64,000 nucleotides of DNA from Chamaelirium japonicum (lineage: Eukaryota > Streptophyta > Magnoliopsida > Liliales > Melanthiaceae), in the NCBI GenBank assembly GCA_947650365.1, contig CANTAL010000206.1, positions 186,001-250,000 on the forward strand, in the 5' to 3' direction. The position numbers were made by a program, and so were the translations under genes. This document shows, piece after piece, positions 1-16,161 of this stretch (positions within the stretch are counted from its first letter, which is position 1; every line of letters starts with the position of its first letter). Under the pieces are notes generated by a model. That model was not told the origin of the DNA, searched no databases, and saw only the letters and a program-made list of their open reading frames with translations.

Positions 1-3000
1 AGCGAATGAATTAGAATAGATCGTAGGAATGAATTAGAATGGATCATACGAATGAATTAGAATGGATCGTGTGAATGAATTAGAATGGATTGTACGAATG
101 AATTATAATGGATACATACAAATGAATTAGAAAGGTTACATTCGTGAGAATGAATTAGAATGGATCGTACGAATGAATTAGAATGGATCGTACGAATGAA
201 TTAGAATGGATACATTCGAGCGAATGAATTAGAATGGATCGTACGAATGAATTAGAATGGATCATAGGAATGAATTAGAATGGATCGTACAAATGAATTA
301 GAATGGATATATTCGTGCGAATGAATTAGAATGGATCGTAGGAATGAATTAGAATGGATTGTACGAATGAATTAGAATGGTTACATTCGTGCGAATGAAT
401 TAGAATGGATCGTACGAATGGATTAGAATGGATCGTACGAATGGATTAGAATGGATCGTACGAATGAATTTGAATGGATCGTACAAATGAATTAGAAAGG
501 TTACATTTGTGAGAATGAATTAGAATGGATCGTACGAATGAATTAGAATGGATCGTACAAATGAATTAGAAAGGTTACATTTGTGAGAATGAATTAGAAT
601 GGATCGTATTAATGAATTAGAATGGATCGTACGAATGGATTAGAATGGATCGTACGAATGAATTAGAATGGATCGTACAAATCCATTAGAATAGATACAT
701 TCGTGCGAATGAATTAGAATGGATCGTATGAATGAATTAGAATGGATCGTGCGAATGAATTAGAATGGATCATATGAATGAATTAGAATAGATCCACCAA
801 ATGAGTTAGAATGGATCATACGAATGAATTAGAATGGATCGTACGAATGAATTAGAAAGGATTGTGCGAATGAATTAGAATGGATCAAATGAATGAATAA
901 GAATGGATCGTACGAATGAATTAGAATGGATCGTGCGAATGAATTAGAATGAATCGTACGAATGCATTAGAATGGATCGTACGAATGAATTAGAATGAAT
1001 CGTACGATCCATTCTAATTCATTCTTCCGATCCATTCTAATTCATTCGCACGAATGTATCCATTCTAATTCATTCGTACGATCCATTCTAATTCATTCCT
1101 ATGATCCATTCAAATTCATTCGCACGAATGTATCCATTCTAATTCATTTGCACGATCCATTCTAATTCATTCCTATGTTCCATTCTAATTCATTTGTACG
1201 ATCAATTCTAATTCATTCGCTCGAATGTATCCATTCTAATTCATTCGTACGATCCAATCTAATTCATTCGTACGATCCATTCTAATTTATTCGTACAGTC
1301 AATTCTAATTCATTCTCACGAATGTAACCTTTCTGATTCATTTGTATGTATCCATTCTAATTCATTCGTATGATCCATTCTAATCCATTCGTACGATCCA
1401 TTCTAATTCATTCGTACGATCCATTGTAATTCATTCATACAATCCATTCAGATTCATTCGCACAAATGTATCCATTCAAATTCATTCATACGATCTATTC
1501 TAATTAATTCGCACGATCCATTCTAATTCATTCTCACGAATGTAACCTTTCTAATTCATTTGTATGATCCATTCTAATTCATTCGTACGATCAATTCTAA
1601 TCCATTCGTACGATCCATTCTAATCCATTCGTACGATCCATTCTAATCCATTCGTACGATCCATTCTAATCCATTCTCATAAATATAACCTTTCTAATTC
1701 ATTTGTACAATCCATTCTAATTCATTCGTACGGTCCATTCTAATCCATTCGTACGATCCATTCTAATCCATTCGTACGATCCATGTTAATTCATTCGCAC
1801 GAATGTAACCATTCTAATTCATTCGTACGATCCATTCTAATTCATTCCTACGATCCATTCTCATTCATTTGCACAAATGTATCCATTCTAATTCATTTGC
1901 ACGATCCATTCTAATTCATTCCTATGATCCATTCTAATTCATTCGTACGATCCATTCTAATCCATTCGTACGATCCATTCTAATCCATTCGTACGATCCT
2001 ATCTAATTCATTCTCACAAATGTAACCTTTCTAATTTATTTTTACGATCCATTCTAATTCATTCGTACGATCCATTCTAATCCATTCATACGATCCATTC
2101 TAATTCGTTCATACGATCCATTCTAATTCGTTTGTACAATCCATTCTAATTCATTCGTACGATGCAATCTAATTCATTCGCACAAATGTATCTATTCTAA
2201 TTCATTCGTACAATGCGTTCTAATCCATTCGTACGATCCATTCTAATCCATTCGTACGATCCATTCTAATTCATTCGTACGAATGTAACCATTCTAATTC
2301 ATTCATATGATCCATTCTAATTCATTCGTACGATCCATTCTAATTCATTCGTATGATCCATCCTAATTTATTCGCAAGAATGTATCCATTCAAATTCATT
2401 CGTACAATCCATTCTAATTTATTCGTACAGATGTGTCCATTCTAATTTATTCGTACGATCCATTCTAATTTATTCGTACGATTCATTTTAATTCATGAGA
2501 ATGAATTAGAATGGATCATAGGAATGAATTAGAATGGATACATTCGTGCGAATGAATTAGAATGGATCATAGGAATGAATTAGAATCGATCGTACGAATG
2601 AATTAGAATGGATCGTACGAATAGATTAGAATGGATCGTACGAATGGATTAGAATGGATCGTACGAATTAGAATGGATCGTACAAATGAATTAAAATGGA
2701 TACATTCATACGACTGAATTAGAATGGATCGTACGAATGGCTTAGAACGCATTGTACGAATGAATTAGAATAGATACATTTGTGCGAATGAATTAGACTG
2801 CATCGTACGAATAAATTTGAATGGATTGTACGAATGAATTAGAATGGATCGTTCGAATGAGATCGGACGAATGAATTAGAATGGATCGTACGAATGAATT
2901 AGAATGGATCGTGCGAATGAATTAGAATAAATCGTACGAATGCATTAGAATGGATACATTCGTGCGAATGAATTAGAATGGATCATACGAATGAATTAGA

Positions 3001-6000
3001 ATGGATCCTGCGAATGAATTTGAATGGATCGTACGAATGAATTAGAATGGATACTTATAAATGAATTAGAAAGGTTACATTCGTGAGAATGAATTAGAAT
3101 GGATCGTACGAATGAATTAGAATGGATCATGCGAATGAATTTGAATGGATCGTAGGATTGAATTAGAATGGATCGTACAAATGAATTTGAATGGATCGTA
3201 CGAATGAATTAGAATGGATTCGTACAATGCATTCTAATTCATTCGTACGATTCATTCTAATTCAATCGTATGAGTTATTCTAATTCATTCGTACGATCCA
3301 TTCTAATGAATTAGTACGATTCATTCTAATTCATTTGCAAAAATATATCCATTCTAATTCATTCATACGATCCATTCTAATTCATTCGCACGATCCATTC
3401 TAATTCATTCGCACAAATGTATCCATTCTAATTCATTCGTACGATCCATTCTTATTCATTCATACGATCCATCCTAATTCATTTGCACGATCCATTCTAT
3501 TTCATTCCTATGATCCATTCTAATTCATTCGTACGATCCATTCTAATTCATTCGCTCGAATTTATCCATTCTAATTCATTCGTACGATCCATTCTAATTC
3601 ATTCGTACGATCCATTCTAATTCATTCTGACGAATGTAACCTTTCTAATTCATTTGTATGATCCATTCTAATTCATTCGCACGATCAATTCTAATTCAAT
3701 TCGTATGATCCATCCTAATTCATTCGCACAATCCATTCTAATTCATTCGTACAATCCATTCTAATCCATTCGTACGATCCATTCTAATTCATTCGTACAA
3801 TCCATTCTAATTCATTCTCACAAATGTAACCTTTCTAATTCATTTGTACGATCCATTCTAATTCAATCGTACGATCCATTCAAATCCACTCGTACGATCC
3901 AGTCTAATTCATTCGTACGATCCATTCTAATTCATTCGCACGAATGCATCCATTCTAATTCATTCGTACGATCCATTCTAATTCATTCATATGATCCATT
4001 CTAATGCATTCGCACGATCCATTCAAATTCATTCGCACGATCCATTCTAATTCATTCGCACAATCCATTCTAATTCATTCGCACGAATGTATCCATTCTA
4101 ATTCATTCACCCGATCCATTCTAATTCATTCGTACGGTCCATTCTATTTTATTCGCAAGAATATATCCATTCTAATTTATTCGCACTATCCATTCTAATT
4201 CAATCGTACGATCCATTCTAATGCATTCGTACGATTCATTCTAATTCATTTGCACGATCCATTCTAATTCATTCATATGATCTATTCTTATTTATTCATA
4301 CGAACCATTCAAATTCATTCGCATGATCCATTCTAATTCATTCATACGATCCATTCTAATTCATTCGTTCGATCCATTCTAATTCATTCGTACGATCCAT
4401 TCTAATTCATTCGTACGATCCATTCTAATTCATTCGCACGATCCATTCTAATTCATTCGCACGATCCATTCTAATTTATTCGTACGATCCATTCTAATTC
4501 ATTCGTACGATCTATTCTAATTCATTCGCATGATCCATTCTAATTCATTCGTATGATCCATTCTAATTCATTCGTATGAAACATTCGAGCGAATGAATTA
4601 GAATAGATCGTAGGAATGAATTAGAATGGATCATACAAATGAATTAGAATGGATCGTGCGAATGAATTAGAATGGATCGTGCGAATGAATTAGAATGGAT
4701 CATACGAATGAATTAGAATGGATATATTTATGCGTACGATCCATTCTTGTTCATTCATACGATCCATTCTAATTCATTCGTACAATCCGTTCTAATTTAT
4801 TCGTACGATCCATTCTAATTCATTCCTATGATCCATTCTAATTCATTCGCACGAATGTATCCATTCTAATTTATTCGTACGATCCTTTCTAATTCATTCG
4901 CACGATCCATTCTAATTCTTTCATATGATCCATTCTAATTCATTCGCACGAATGTATCCATTCTAATTCATTCGCACAATCCAATCTAATTCAAACGTAC
5001 GATCCATTCTAATTCATTCACATGATGTATTCTAATTCATTCGTATGATCCATTCCAATTCTAATTCATTCGTACGATCCATTCTAATTTATTCGCACGA
5101 TCCATTCTAAGTCATTCGTATGATCCATTCTAATTCATTCATACGATCCATTCTAATTCATTCCTATATCCATTCTAATTCAATCGTACGATCCATTCTA
5201 ATTCATTCGCTCGAATGTATCCATTCTAATTCATTCGTACGATCCATTCTAATTCATTCGTATGATCCATTCTAATTCATTCTCATGAATGTAACCTTTC
5301 TAATACATTCGTACGATCCATTCTAATTCATTCGTACGATCCATTCTAATCCATTTGTACGATCCATTCTAATTCATTTGCACGATCCATTCTAATTCAT
5401 CGCACGATCCATTCTAATTCATTAGCTCGAATGTATCCATTCTAATTCATTCGTACGATCCATTCTAATGCATTCGTACGATCCATTCTAATTTATTCGC
5501 ATGAATATATCTATTCTAATTCATTCGTATGATCCATTCTAATTTATTCGCACGATCTATTCTAATTCATTCGTACGATTCATTCTAATTTATTCGCACG
5601 ATACATTCTAATTCATTCGTACAAATGTATCCATTTTAATTCATTCGTACAATCCATTCTAATTCATTTGCACGATCCATTCTAATTCATTCGTATGATC
5701 TATTCTAATTCATTCCTACGATCTTTTATAATTCATTCGCTCGAATATATCCATTCTAATTCATTCGTACGATCCTTCTAATTCATTCTAATTCATTCGC
5801 ACGAATGTATCCATTCTAATTCATTCCTATGATCCATTCGTACGATCCATTATAATTCATTCATACGATCTATTCTAATTCATTCGCACGAATGTATCCA
5901 TTCTAATTCATTCGTACGATCCATTCTAATTCATTCGCATGATCCATTCTAATCCATTCGTACGAATTATAATTCATTCGTGCGAATGAATTAGAATGGA

Positions 6001-9000
6001 TCGTAGGAATGAATTAGAACGATCCACTCTAATTTATTCGTACGATCCATTCTAATTCATTCATACGATCCATTCTAATTCATTCGTATGATCCATTCTA
6101 ATTCATTCGTACGATCCATTCTAATTCATTCTCACAAATTTAACCTTTCTAATTCATTTGTACGATCCATTCTAATTTATTCGTGCGATCCATTCTAATC
6201 CATTCGTACGATCCATTCTAATCCATTCGTACGATCCATTCTAATTCATTCGCACGAATTTAACCATTCTAATTCATTCGTACGATCCATTCTAATTCAT
6301 TCCTACGATCCATTCTAATTCATTCGCAAATTAGAATGGATCGTACGAATGAATTAGAATGGATCATACGTTTGAATTAGATTCGATTGTACGAATGAAT
6401 TAGAATGGATACATTCGTGCGAATGAATCTGAATGGATTGTATGAATGAATTACAATGGAGCGTACGAATGAATTAGAATGGATTGTACGAATGAATTAG
6501 AATAGCTCATACAAATGAATTAGAATGAATCGTCCGAATGAATTAGAATGGTTACATTCGTGCGAATGAATTAGAATAGATCGTACGAATGAATTAGAAT
6601 GGATCGTACGAATGAATTAGAATGGATCGTGCGAATGAATTAGAATGAATCGTACGAATGCATTAGAATGGATACATTCGTGCGAATGAATTAGAATGGA
6701 TCGTACGAATGAATTAGAATGGATCGTGCGAATGAATTAGAATGGATCGTACGAATGAATTAGAATGGATACATACGAATGAATTAGAAAGGTTACATTC
6801 GTGAGAATGAATTAGAATGGATCGTACGAATGAATTAGAATGGATCGTACGAATGAATTAGAATGGATACATTCGAGCGAATGAATTAGAATGGATCGTA
6901 CGAATGAATTAGAATGGATCATAGGAATGAATTAGAATGGATCGGGCAAATGAATTAGAATGGATACATTCGTGCGAATGAATTAGAATGGATCGTAGGA
7001 ATGAATTAGAATGGATCGTACGAATGAATTAGAATGGATTGTACGAATGAATTAGAATGGATACATAAGAGCGAATGAATTAGAATGGATCATGCGAATG
7101 AATTAGAATGGATGATAGGAATGAATTAGAATGGATCGTGCAAATGAATTAGAATGGATCGTGCGAATGAATTAGAATGGATACATTCATACAAATGAAT
7201 TAGAATGGATCGTGCGAATAAATTAGAATGGATCGTACGAATGAATTAGAATGGATACATTTGTGCGAATGAATTAGAATGGATCGTACAAATAAATTAG
7301 AATGAATCATACGAATGCATTAGAATGGATCATACGAATGAATTAGAATACATCATGTGAATGAATTAGAATGGATCGTACGTTTGAATTAGATTGGATT
7401 GTGCGAATGAATTAGAATAGATACATTCGTGCGAATGAATTAGAATAGATCGTATGAATGAATTAGAATGGATCGTATGAATGGATCATACAAATGAATT
7501 AGAAAGGTTACATTCATGAGAATGAATTAGAATGGATCGTACGATCCATTCTAATTCATTCTCACGAATGTAACCTTTCTAATTCATTTGTACGATCCAT
7601 TCTAATCCTTTCGTACGATCCATTCTAATCCATTCGTACGATCCAGTCTAATTCATTCATACGATCCATTCTAATTCATTCGCACGAATGTATCCATTCT
7701 AATTCATTCGTACGATCCATTCTAATTCATTCGTACGATCCATTCTAATTCATTCTCACGAATGTAACCTTTCTAATTCATTTGTATGTATCCATTATAA
7801 TTCATTCATACAATCCATTCTAATTCATTCGCACGATCCATTCTAATTCATTCGTATGATCCATTCTAATTCATTCCTACGATCTATTCTAATTCATTCG
7901 ATCGAATGTATCCATCCTAATTCATTCGTACAATCCATTCTAATTCATTCACACGATCCATTCTAATTCATTCGTATGATCCATTCTAATTCATTCCTAC
8001 GATCCATTCTAATTCATTCGCTAGAATGTATCCATTCTAATTCATTCGTACGATCCATTCTAATTCATTCGTATGATTCATTCTAATTCATTCCTACAAT
8101 ATATTCTAATTCATTCATATGATCCATTCTAATGGATCGTACGAATGGATTAGAATGGATCGTACGAATAGATTAGAATGGATCATACGAATGAATTAGA
8201 ATGGATCATACGAATGAATTTGAATGGATCGTGCGAATAAATTAGAATGGATACATGCGTGCGAATGAATTAGAATGGATCGAACGAATGAATTAGAATT
8301 GATCGTGCGAATGAATTAGAATGGATCATACGATTGAATTTGAATGGATCGTACGAATAAATTAGAATGTATACATTTGTGCGATGAATAAGAATGGAGC
8401 GTACGAATGAATTAGAATGGAGCGTACGAATGAACTAGAATGGATACATTCGTGCGAATGAATTAGAATGGATCATATGAAAGAATTAGAATGGATCGAG
8501 CGAATGAATTAGAATGGATCGTACGAATGCATTAGAATGGATCGTACGAATGAATTAGAATGGATACATTCATGCAAATGAATTAGAATGGATCGTACGA
8601 ATGAATTAGAATGGATACAGTCGTGCGAATGAATTAGAATGGATCGGACGAATGAATTAGAATGGATCGTACGAATGAATTAAAATGGATCGTGCGAATG
8701 AATTAGAATGAATCGTACGAATGCATTAGAATGGATACATTCGTGCGAATGAATTAGAATGGATCGTACGAATGAATTAGAATGGATCGTACGAATGAAT
8801 TAGAATGGATCGTACGAATGAATTAGAATGGATCGTACAAATGAATTAGAAAGGTTATATTTGTGAGAATGAATTAGAATGGATCGTGCGAATGAATTAG
8901 AATGAATCGTACGAATGAATTAGAATGGATACGTTCGAGCGAATGAATTAGAATGGATCGTACGAATGAATTAGAATGGATCGTAGGAATGAATTAGAAT

Positions 9001-12000
9001 GGATCGTTCAAATGAATTAGAATGGATACATTCGTGCGAATGAATTAGAATGGATCATAGGAATGAATTAGAATGGATCGTACGACTGAATTGGAATGGT
9101 TACATTCGTGCGAATGAATTAGAATGGATCGTACGAATGAATTAGAATGGATCGTGCGAATGAATTAGAATTGATCATACGAATGAATTAGAATGGATCG
9201 TACGATCCATTCTAATTCATTCGCACGATCCATTCTAATTCATTCGTACGATCCATTCTAATTTGCGAATGAATTAGAATGGATCTTACGAATGAATTAG
9301 AATGGTTACATTCGTGCGAATGAATTAGAATGGATCGTACGAATGGATTAGAATGGATCATACGAATTAATTAGAATGGATCGTACAAATGGATTAGAAA
9401 GGTTACATTTGTGAGAATGAATTAGAATGGATCGTACGAATGAATTAGAATGGATCGTACGAATGAATTTGAATTGATCGTACGAATGAATAAGAATGGA
9501 TCGTACGAATGAATTAGAATGGATCGTACGAATGTATCCATTCTAATTCATTCGTACGATCCATTCTAATTCGTTCATATGATCCATTCTAATTCGTTCG
9601 TACGATCCATTCTAATTCAATCGTACGATCCATTCTAATTCGTTCGCACGATCCATTCTAATTCATTAGCATGATCCATTCTAATTCTTTCATATGATCT
9701 ATTCTAATTCATTCGCACGAATGTATCCATTCTAGTTCATTCGTACGCTCTATTCTTAGTCATTCGTACGCTCCATTCTTATTCATCGCACAAATGTATC
9801 CATTCTAATTCATTCATACGATCCATTCTAATTCATTCACACGATCGATTCTAATTTATTCGTATGATCCATTCTAATTCATTCGTACGATCCATTCTAA
9901 TTTTTTCGTACGATCCATTCAAATTCATTCGCACGATCTATTCTAATTCATTCGTACAATCCATTCTAATTCATTCGTATGATCCATTCTAATCCCTTCA
10001 TACGATCCATTCAAATCCATTCGTACGATCCATTCTAATTCATTCTCACAAATGTAACCATTCTAATTCAATTGTACGATCCTTTCTAATTCATTCGTAC
10101 GATCCATTCTAATCCATTCGTACGATCCATTCTAATCCATTAGTACGATCCATTCTAATTCATTCGCACGAATGTAACCATTCTAATTCATTCGTACGAT
10201 CCATTCTAATTCATTCCTACGATCCATTCTAATTCATTCGCACGAATGTATCCTTTCTAATTCATTTGCACGATCCATTCCAATTCATTCCTCTGATCCA
10301 TTCTAATTCATTCGTACGATCCATTCTAATTCATTCGATCAAATGTATCCATTTTAATTCTTTCGCACGATCCATTCTAATTCATTTGTACGATCCATTT
10401 TAATTCATTCGTACGATCCATTCTAATTCATTCGCACGATCCATTCTAATTCATTCGTATGATCCATTCTAATTCATTCCTATGATCTATTCTAATTCAT
10501 TCGCATGATCCATTCTAATTCATTCGTTCGATCCATTCTAATTCATTCGTACAATCCATTCAAATTCATTCGCATGATCCATTCTAATTCATTCGTACGA
10601 TCCATTCTAATTCATTTGTACGAATGTATCCATTCTAATTCATTCGTACAATCCATTCTAATTCATTCGCATGATCCATTCTAATTCATTCGTATGGATC
10701 ATACGAATGCATTAGAATGGATCATACGAATGAATTAGAATGGATACATTCGAGCGAATGAGTTAGAATGGATCGTGCGATGAATTAGAATGGATCATAC
10801 AAATGAATTAGATTGGATTCTGCGAATGAAGTAGAATGGATCCTACGAATGAATTAGAATGGATCGAACGAATGAATTAGAATGGATACATTCTAGCGAA
10901 TGAATTAGAATAGATCGTAGGAATGAATTAGAATAGATCGTAGGAATGATATAGAATGGATCGTACGAATGAATTAGAATGGTTACATTCGTGCGAATGA
11001 ATTAGAATTGATCGTACGAATGAATTAGAATGGATAGTGCGAATGAATTAGAATAGATCGTACGATCCATTCTAATTTATTCGTACGATCCATTCTAATG
11101 CATTCGTACGATTCATTCTAATTCATTCGCACGATCCATTCTAATTCATTCGTACGATTCATTCTAATTCATTCGTACAATGCGTTCTTATCCATTCGTA
11201 CGATCTATTCTAATTCATTCGCATGATCCATTCTAATTCATTCGTATGATCCAATCAAATTCATTCGCTCGGATGTAACCATTCTAATTCATTCGTACGA
11301 TCCATTCTAATTCATTCCTATGGTCCATTCTAATTCATTCTCACGAATGTAACCTTTCTAATTCATTTGTATGTATCCATTCTAATTCATTCGTACAATC
11401 CATTCTAATTCATTCGCACGATCCATTCTAATTCATTCGTATGATCCATTCTAATCCATTAGTACGATCCATTCTAATTCATTCGCATGAATGTAACCAT
11501 TCTAATGCATTCGTACGATCCATTCTAACTCATTTATACGGTCCATTCTAATTCTAATCCATTCGTACGATCCATTCTAATTCATTCGTACGATCCATTC
11601 TAATTCATTCTCACAAATGTGTCATACGAATGAATTAGAATGGATCGTATGAATGAATTAGAATGGATACATTCGTGCGAATGAATTAGAATGGATCGTA
11701 CGAATGAATTAGAATGGATCGTACGAATAAATTAGAATGGATACATTCATGCAAATGAATTAGAATGGATCGTACGAATGATTTAGAATGGATCATATGA
11801 ATGAATTAGAATGGATCTTACGAATGAATTAGAATGGATCATATGAATGAATTAGAATGGTTACATTCGTGTGAATGAATTAGAATGGATCGTACGAATG
11901 GATTAGAATGGATCGTACGAATGAATTAGAATGGATCGTGCGAATGAATTAGAATGGATTGTACGAATGAATTAGAATGGATACATACAAATGAATTAGA

Positions 12001-15000
12001 AAGGTTACATTCGTGAGAATGAATTAGAATGGATCGTAGGAATGAATTAGAATGGATCGTACGAATGAATTAGAATGGATCGTGCGAATGAATTAGAATG
12101 GATCCTACGAATGAATTAGAATGGATCGTACGAATGAATTAGAATGTATACATTTGTACGAATAAATTAGAATGGATCGTACGAATGGATTAGAATGGAT
12201 CGTACGAATGAATCAGAATGGATCGTAGGAATGAATTAGAATAGATCGTAGGAATGAATTAGAATGGATCGTAGGAATAAATTAGAATGGATAGTAGAAA
12301 TGAATTAGAAAGGTTACATTTGTGAGAATGAATTAGAATGGATCGTACAAATGAATTAGAATGGATCGCATGAATGTAACCATTCTAATTCATTTGTACG
12401 ATCCATTCCAATTCATTCCTACGATCCATTCTAATTCATTCGCACGAATGTATCCATTCTAGTTTATTTGCACGATCCATTCTAATTCATTCCTACGATC
12501 CATTCTAATTCATTCGTTTGATCAATTCTAATTCATTCGCATGATCCATTCTAATTCATTCGTACGATCTATTCTAATTCATTCGCACGAATGTAACCAT
12601 TCTAATTCATTCGTACGATCCATTCTAATTCATTCCTACGATCCATTCTAATTCATTCGCACGAATGTATCCATTCTAATTCATTTGCACGATCCATTCT
12701 AATTCATTCCTATGATCCATTCTAATTCATTCATACGATACATTCTAATTCATTCTCACAAATATAACCTTTCTAATTCATTCCTTCGATCCATTCTAAT
12801 TCATTCGTACGATCCATTCTAATTCATTTGCACAAATGTGTCCATTCTAATTCATTCATTCGATCCATTCTAATTCATTCGCATAAATATATCCATTCTA
12901 ATTCATTCGTACGATTGAATTAGAATGGATCGTACGAATGAATTAGAATGGATCGTGCATATGAATTAGAATGGATACATTCGTGCAAATGAATTAGAAA
13001 GGATCGTAGAAATGAATTAGAATGGATCGTACGAATGAATTAGAATGGTTACATTCGTACGAATGAATTAGAATGGATCGTACGAATGGATTAGAATCGA
13101 TCGTACTAAAGGATTACAATGGATCGTACGAATGAATTAGAATGGATCGTACAAATGAATTAGAAAGGTTATATTTGTGAGAATGAATTAGAATGGATCG
13201 TACGAATGAATTAGAATGGATAATAGGAATGAATTAGAATGGATCGTGCAAATGAATTAGAATGGATACATTCGTGCGAATGAATTAGAATGGATCGTAG
13301 GAATGAATTAGAATGGATCGTACGAATAAATTAGAATGGTTACATTCGTGCGAATGAATTAGATTGGATCGTACGAATGAATTAGAATGGATCATACGAA
13401 TGAATTAGAATGGATCATACGAATGAATTAGAATGGATCGTAGGAATGAATTAGAATGGATCGTATGAATGAATTAGAATGGTTACATTCGTGCGAATGA
13501 ATTAGAATGGATCGTACGAATGGTTTAGAATGGATCGTACGAATGGATTAGAATGGATCGTACGAATGAATTAGAATAGATACATTCGAGCGAATGAATT
13601 ATAATGGATCGTACGAATGAATTAGAATGGATCGTACGAATGGATTAGAATGGATCATACGAATGAATTAGAATGGATCGTACGATCCATTCTAATTCAT
13701 TCGTACGATCCATTCTAATGCTTTCGTACGATTCATTCTAATTCATTCGCACGATCCATTCTAATTCATTCGTACGATCCATTCTTATTCATTCATACGA
13801 TCCATTCAAAGTCATTCGCACAATCCATTCTAATTCATTCGTACGATCCATTCTAATTCATTCGTATGATCCATTCTAACTCATTCGGTGGATCCATTCT
13901 AATTCATTCGTACGATCCACTCTAATTCATTCGCACGATTCATTCTAATTTATTCGTACGATCCATTCTAATTCATTCGTACGATCTATTCTAATTCATT
14001 CGCACGAATGTAACCATTCTAATTCATTCGTACGATTCATTCTAATTCATTCGTATGAGCTATTCTAATTCATTCATACGATCCATTCTAATGCATTCGT
14101 ACGATTCATTCTAATTCATTCGCATAAATATATCCATTCTAATTCATTCGTACGATCCATTCTAATTCATTCGCACGCTCCATTCTAATTCATTCGCACA
14201 AATGTATCCATTCTAATTCATTCGTACGATCCATTCTTACTAATTCATACGATCCATTCTAATTCATTTGCACGATCCATTCTAATTCATTTCTATGATC
14301 CATTCTAATTCATTCGTACGATCCATTTTAATTTATTCGCTCGAATGTATCCAGTCTAATTCATTCGTACGATCCATTCTAATTCATTCGTACAATCGAT
14401 TCTAATTCATTCTCACGAATGTAACCTTTCTAATTCATTTGTATGATCCATTCTAATTCATTCGTACGATCCATTCTAATCCATTTGTACGATCCATTCT
14501 AATCCACTCGTACGATCCATTCTAATTCATTTGTACTATCCATTCTAATTCATTCGCTTGAATGTATCCATTCTAATTCATTCGTACGATCCATTCTAAT
14601 TCGTTCATACGATCCATTCTAATTCGTTCGTACGATCCATTCTAAAATGAGTTAGAATGGATCATACGAATGAATTAGAATGGATCGTACGAATGAATTA
14701 GAATGGATTGTGCGAATGAATTAGAATGAATCGTATGAATGAATAAGAATGCATCGTACGAATGAATTAGAATGGATCATGCGAATGAATTAGAATGAAT
14801 CGTACGAATGCATTAGAATGGATCGTACGAATGAATTAGAATAGCTCATACGAATGAATTAGAATGAATCGTACGAATGAATTAGAATGGTTACATTCGT
14901 GCGAATGAATTCGAATAGATCATACAAATGAATTAGAATGGATCGTACGAATGAATTAGAATGGATCGTGCGAATGAATTAGAATGGTTACATTCGTGCG

Positions 15001-16161
15001 AATGAATTAGATTGGATACATTCGTGCGAATAAATTAGAATGGATCGTACGAATGAATTAGAATGGATCGTACGAATGAATTAGAATGGATACATTTGTG
15101 CGAATGAATTAGAATGGATCGTACGAATGAATTAGAATGGATCATGCGAATGAATTAGAATTGATCATACGAATGAATTAGAATGGATCGTACGAATGAA
15201 TTAGAATGGATACATTCGTGCGAATGAATTAGAATGGATCGTACAAATGAATTAGAATGGATCGGACGAATGAATTAGAATGGATCGTACGATTCATTCT
15301 AATTCATTCGTACGATCCATTCTAATGCATTCGTATGATTCATTCTAATTCATTAACACGATCCATTCTAATTCATTCGTACGATCCATTCTTATTCATT
15401 CATACGATCCATTCTAATTCATTCGCACAATCCATTCTAATTCATTCGTACGATCCATTCTAATTCATTCGTATGATCCATTCTAACTCATTCGGTGGAT
15501 CCATTCTAATTCATTCGTACGATCCATTCTAATTCATTCGCACGAATGTATCCATTCAAATTCATTCGTACGATCCATTCTAATTCATTCGTACGATTCA
15601 TTCTAATTCATTCGCACGATCCATTCTAATTCATTCCTACGATCTATTCTAATTCATTCGCTCAAATGTATCCATTCTAATTCATTCGTTCAATCCATTC
15701 TAATTCATTCGTACGATCCATTCAAATTCATTCGCATGATCCATTCCAATTCATTCGTACGATCCATTCTAATTCATTCTCACGAATTTAACCTTTCTAA
15801 TTCATTTGTATGATCCATTCTAATTCATTCGTACGATCCATTCTAATTCATTCGCACAAATCCGTTCTAATTCATTCGTACGATTTATTCTAATTCATTC
15901 GCACAATCCATTCTAATTCATTTGCGTGATCCATTCTAATTCATTCCTATGATCCATTCTAATTCGTTCGTACGATCCATTCTAATTCATTCGCTCGAAT
16001 GTATCCATTCTAATTCATTCATACGATCCATTCTAATTCGTTCGTACGATCCATTCTAATTCGTTCGTACGATTCATTCTAATTCATTCGTACGATCCAT
16101 TCTAATGCATTCGTACGATTCATTCTAATTCATTCGCACGATCCATTCTAATTCATTCGTA
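1..16161. repeat. 23/28-bp satellite array, left block, with frequent inversions
   Basis: Uninterrupted tandem satellite. The plus-oriented unit is GAATGAATTAGAATGGATC followed by GTAC (23 bp). A 28-bp variant replaces the tail with GGATACATTCGTGC or GGTTACATTCGTGA. The core AATTAGAATGG is well kept, while the GATCGTACGAAT linker varies. The array changes strand near 1005, 2495, 3222, 4580, 4733, 5980, 6020, 6328, 7541, 8131, 9202, 9264, 9530, 10696, 11062, 11620, 12372, 12913, 13683, 14645 and 15290, beginning in plus orientation. No gene is present: the only open frames are read-through of the repeat. It extends beyond the left edge of the window. I do not recognise it as a named satellite family. 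Confidence 0.97.

Noticed and set aside
4004..4198. Open frames of about 60-65 codons in the satellite (also 35153, 51296, 57001, 57705, 62702)
   Set aside because: They are translations of the tandem repeat, give the same HSNSF/RSILIHS text each time and have no promoter or codon bias. The 23-bp period simply avoids stops in some variants.
1..16161. CRISPR-like array of short repeats
   Set aside because: Units are directly tandem without unique spacers and the retroelement shows a plant nuclear genome.
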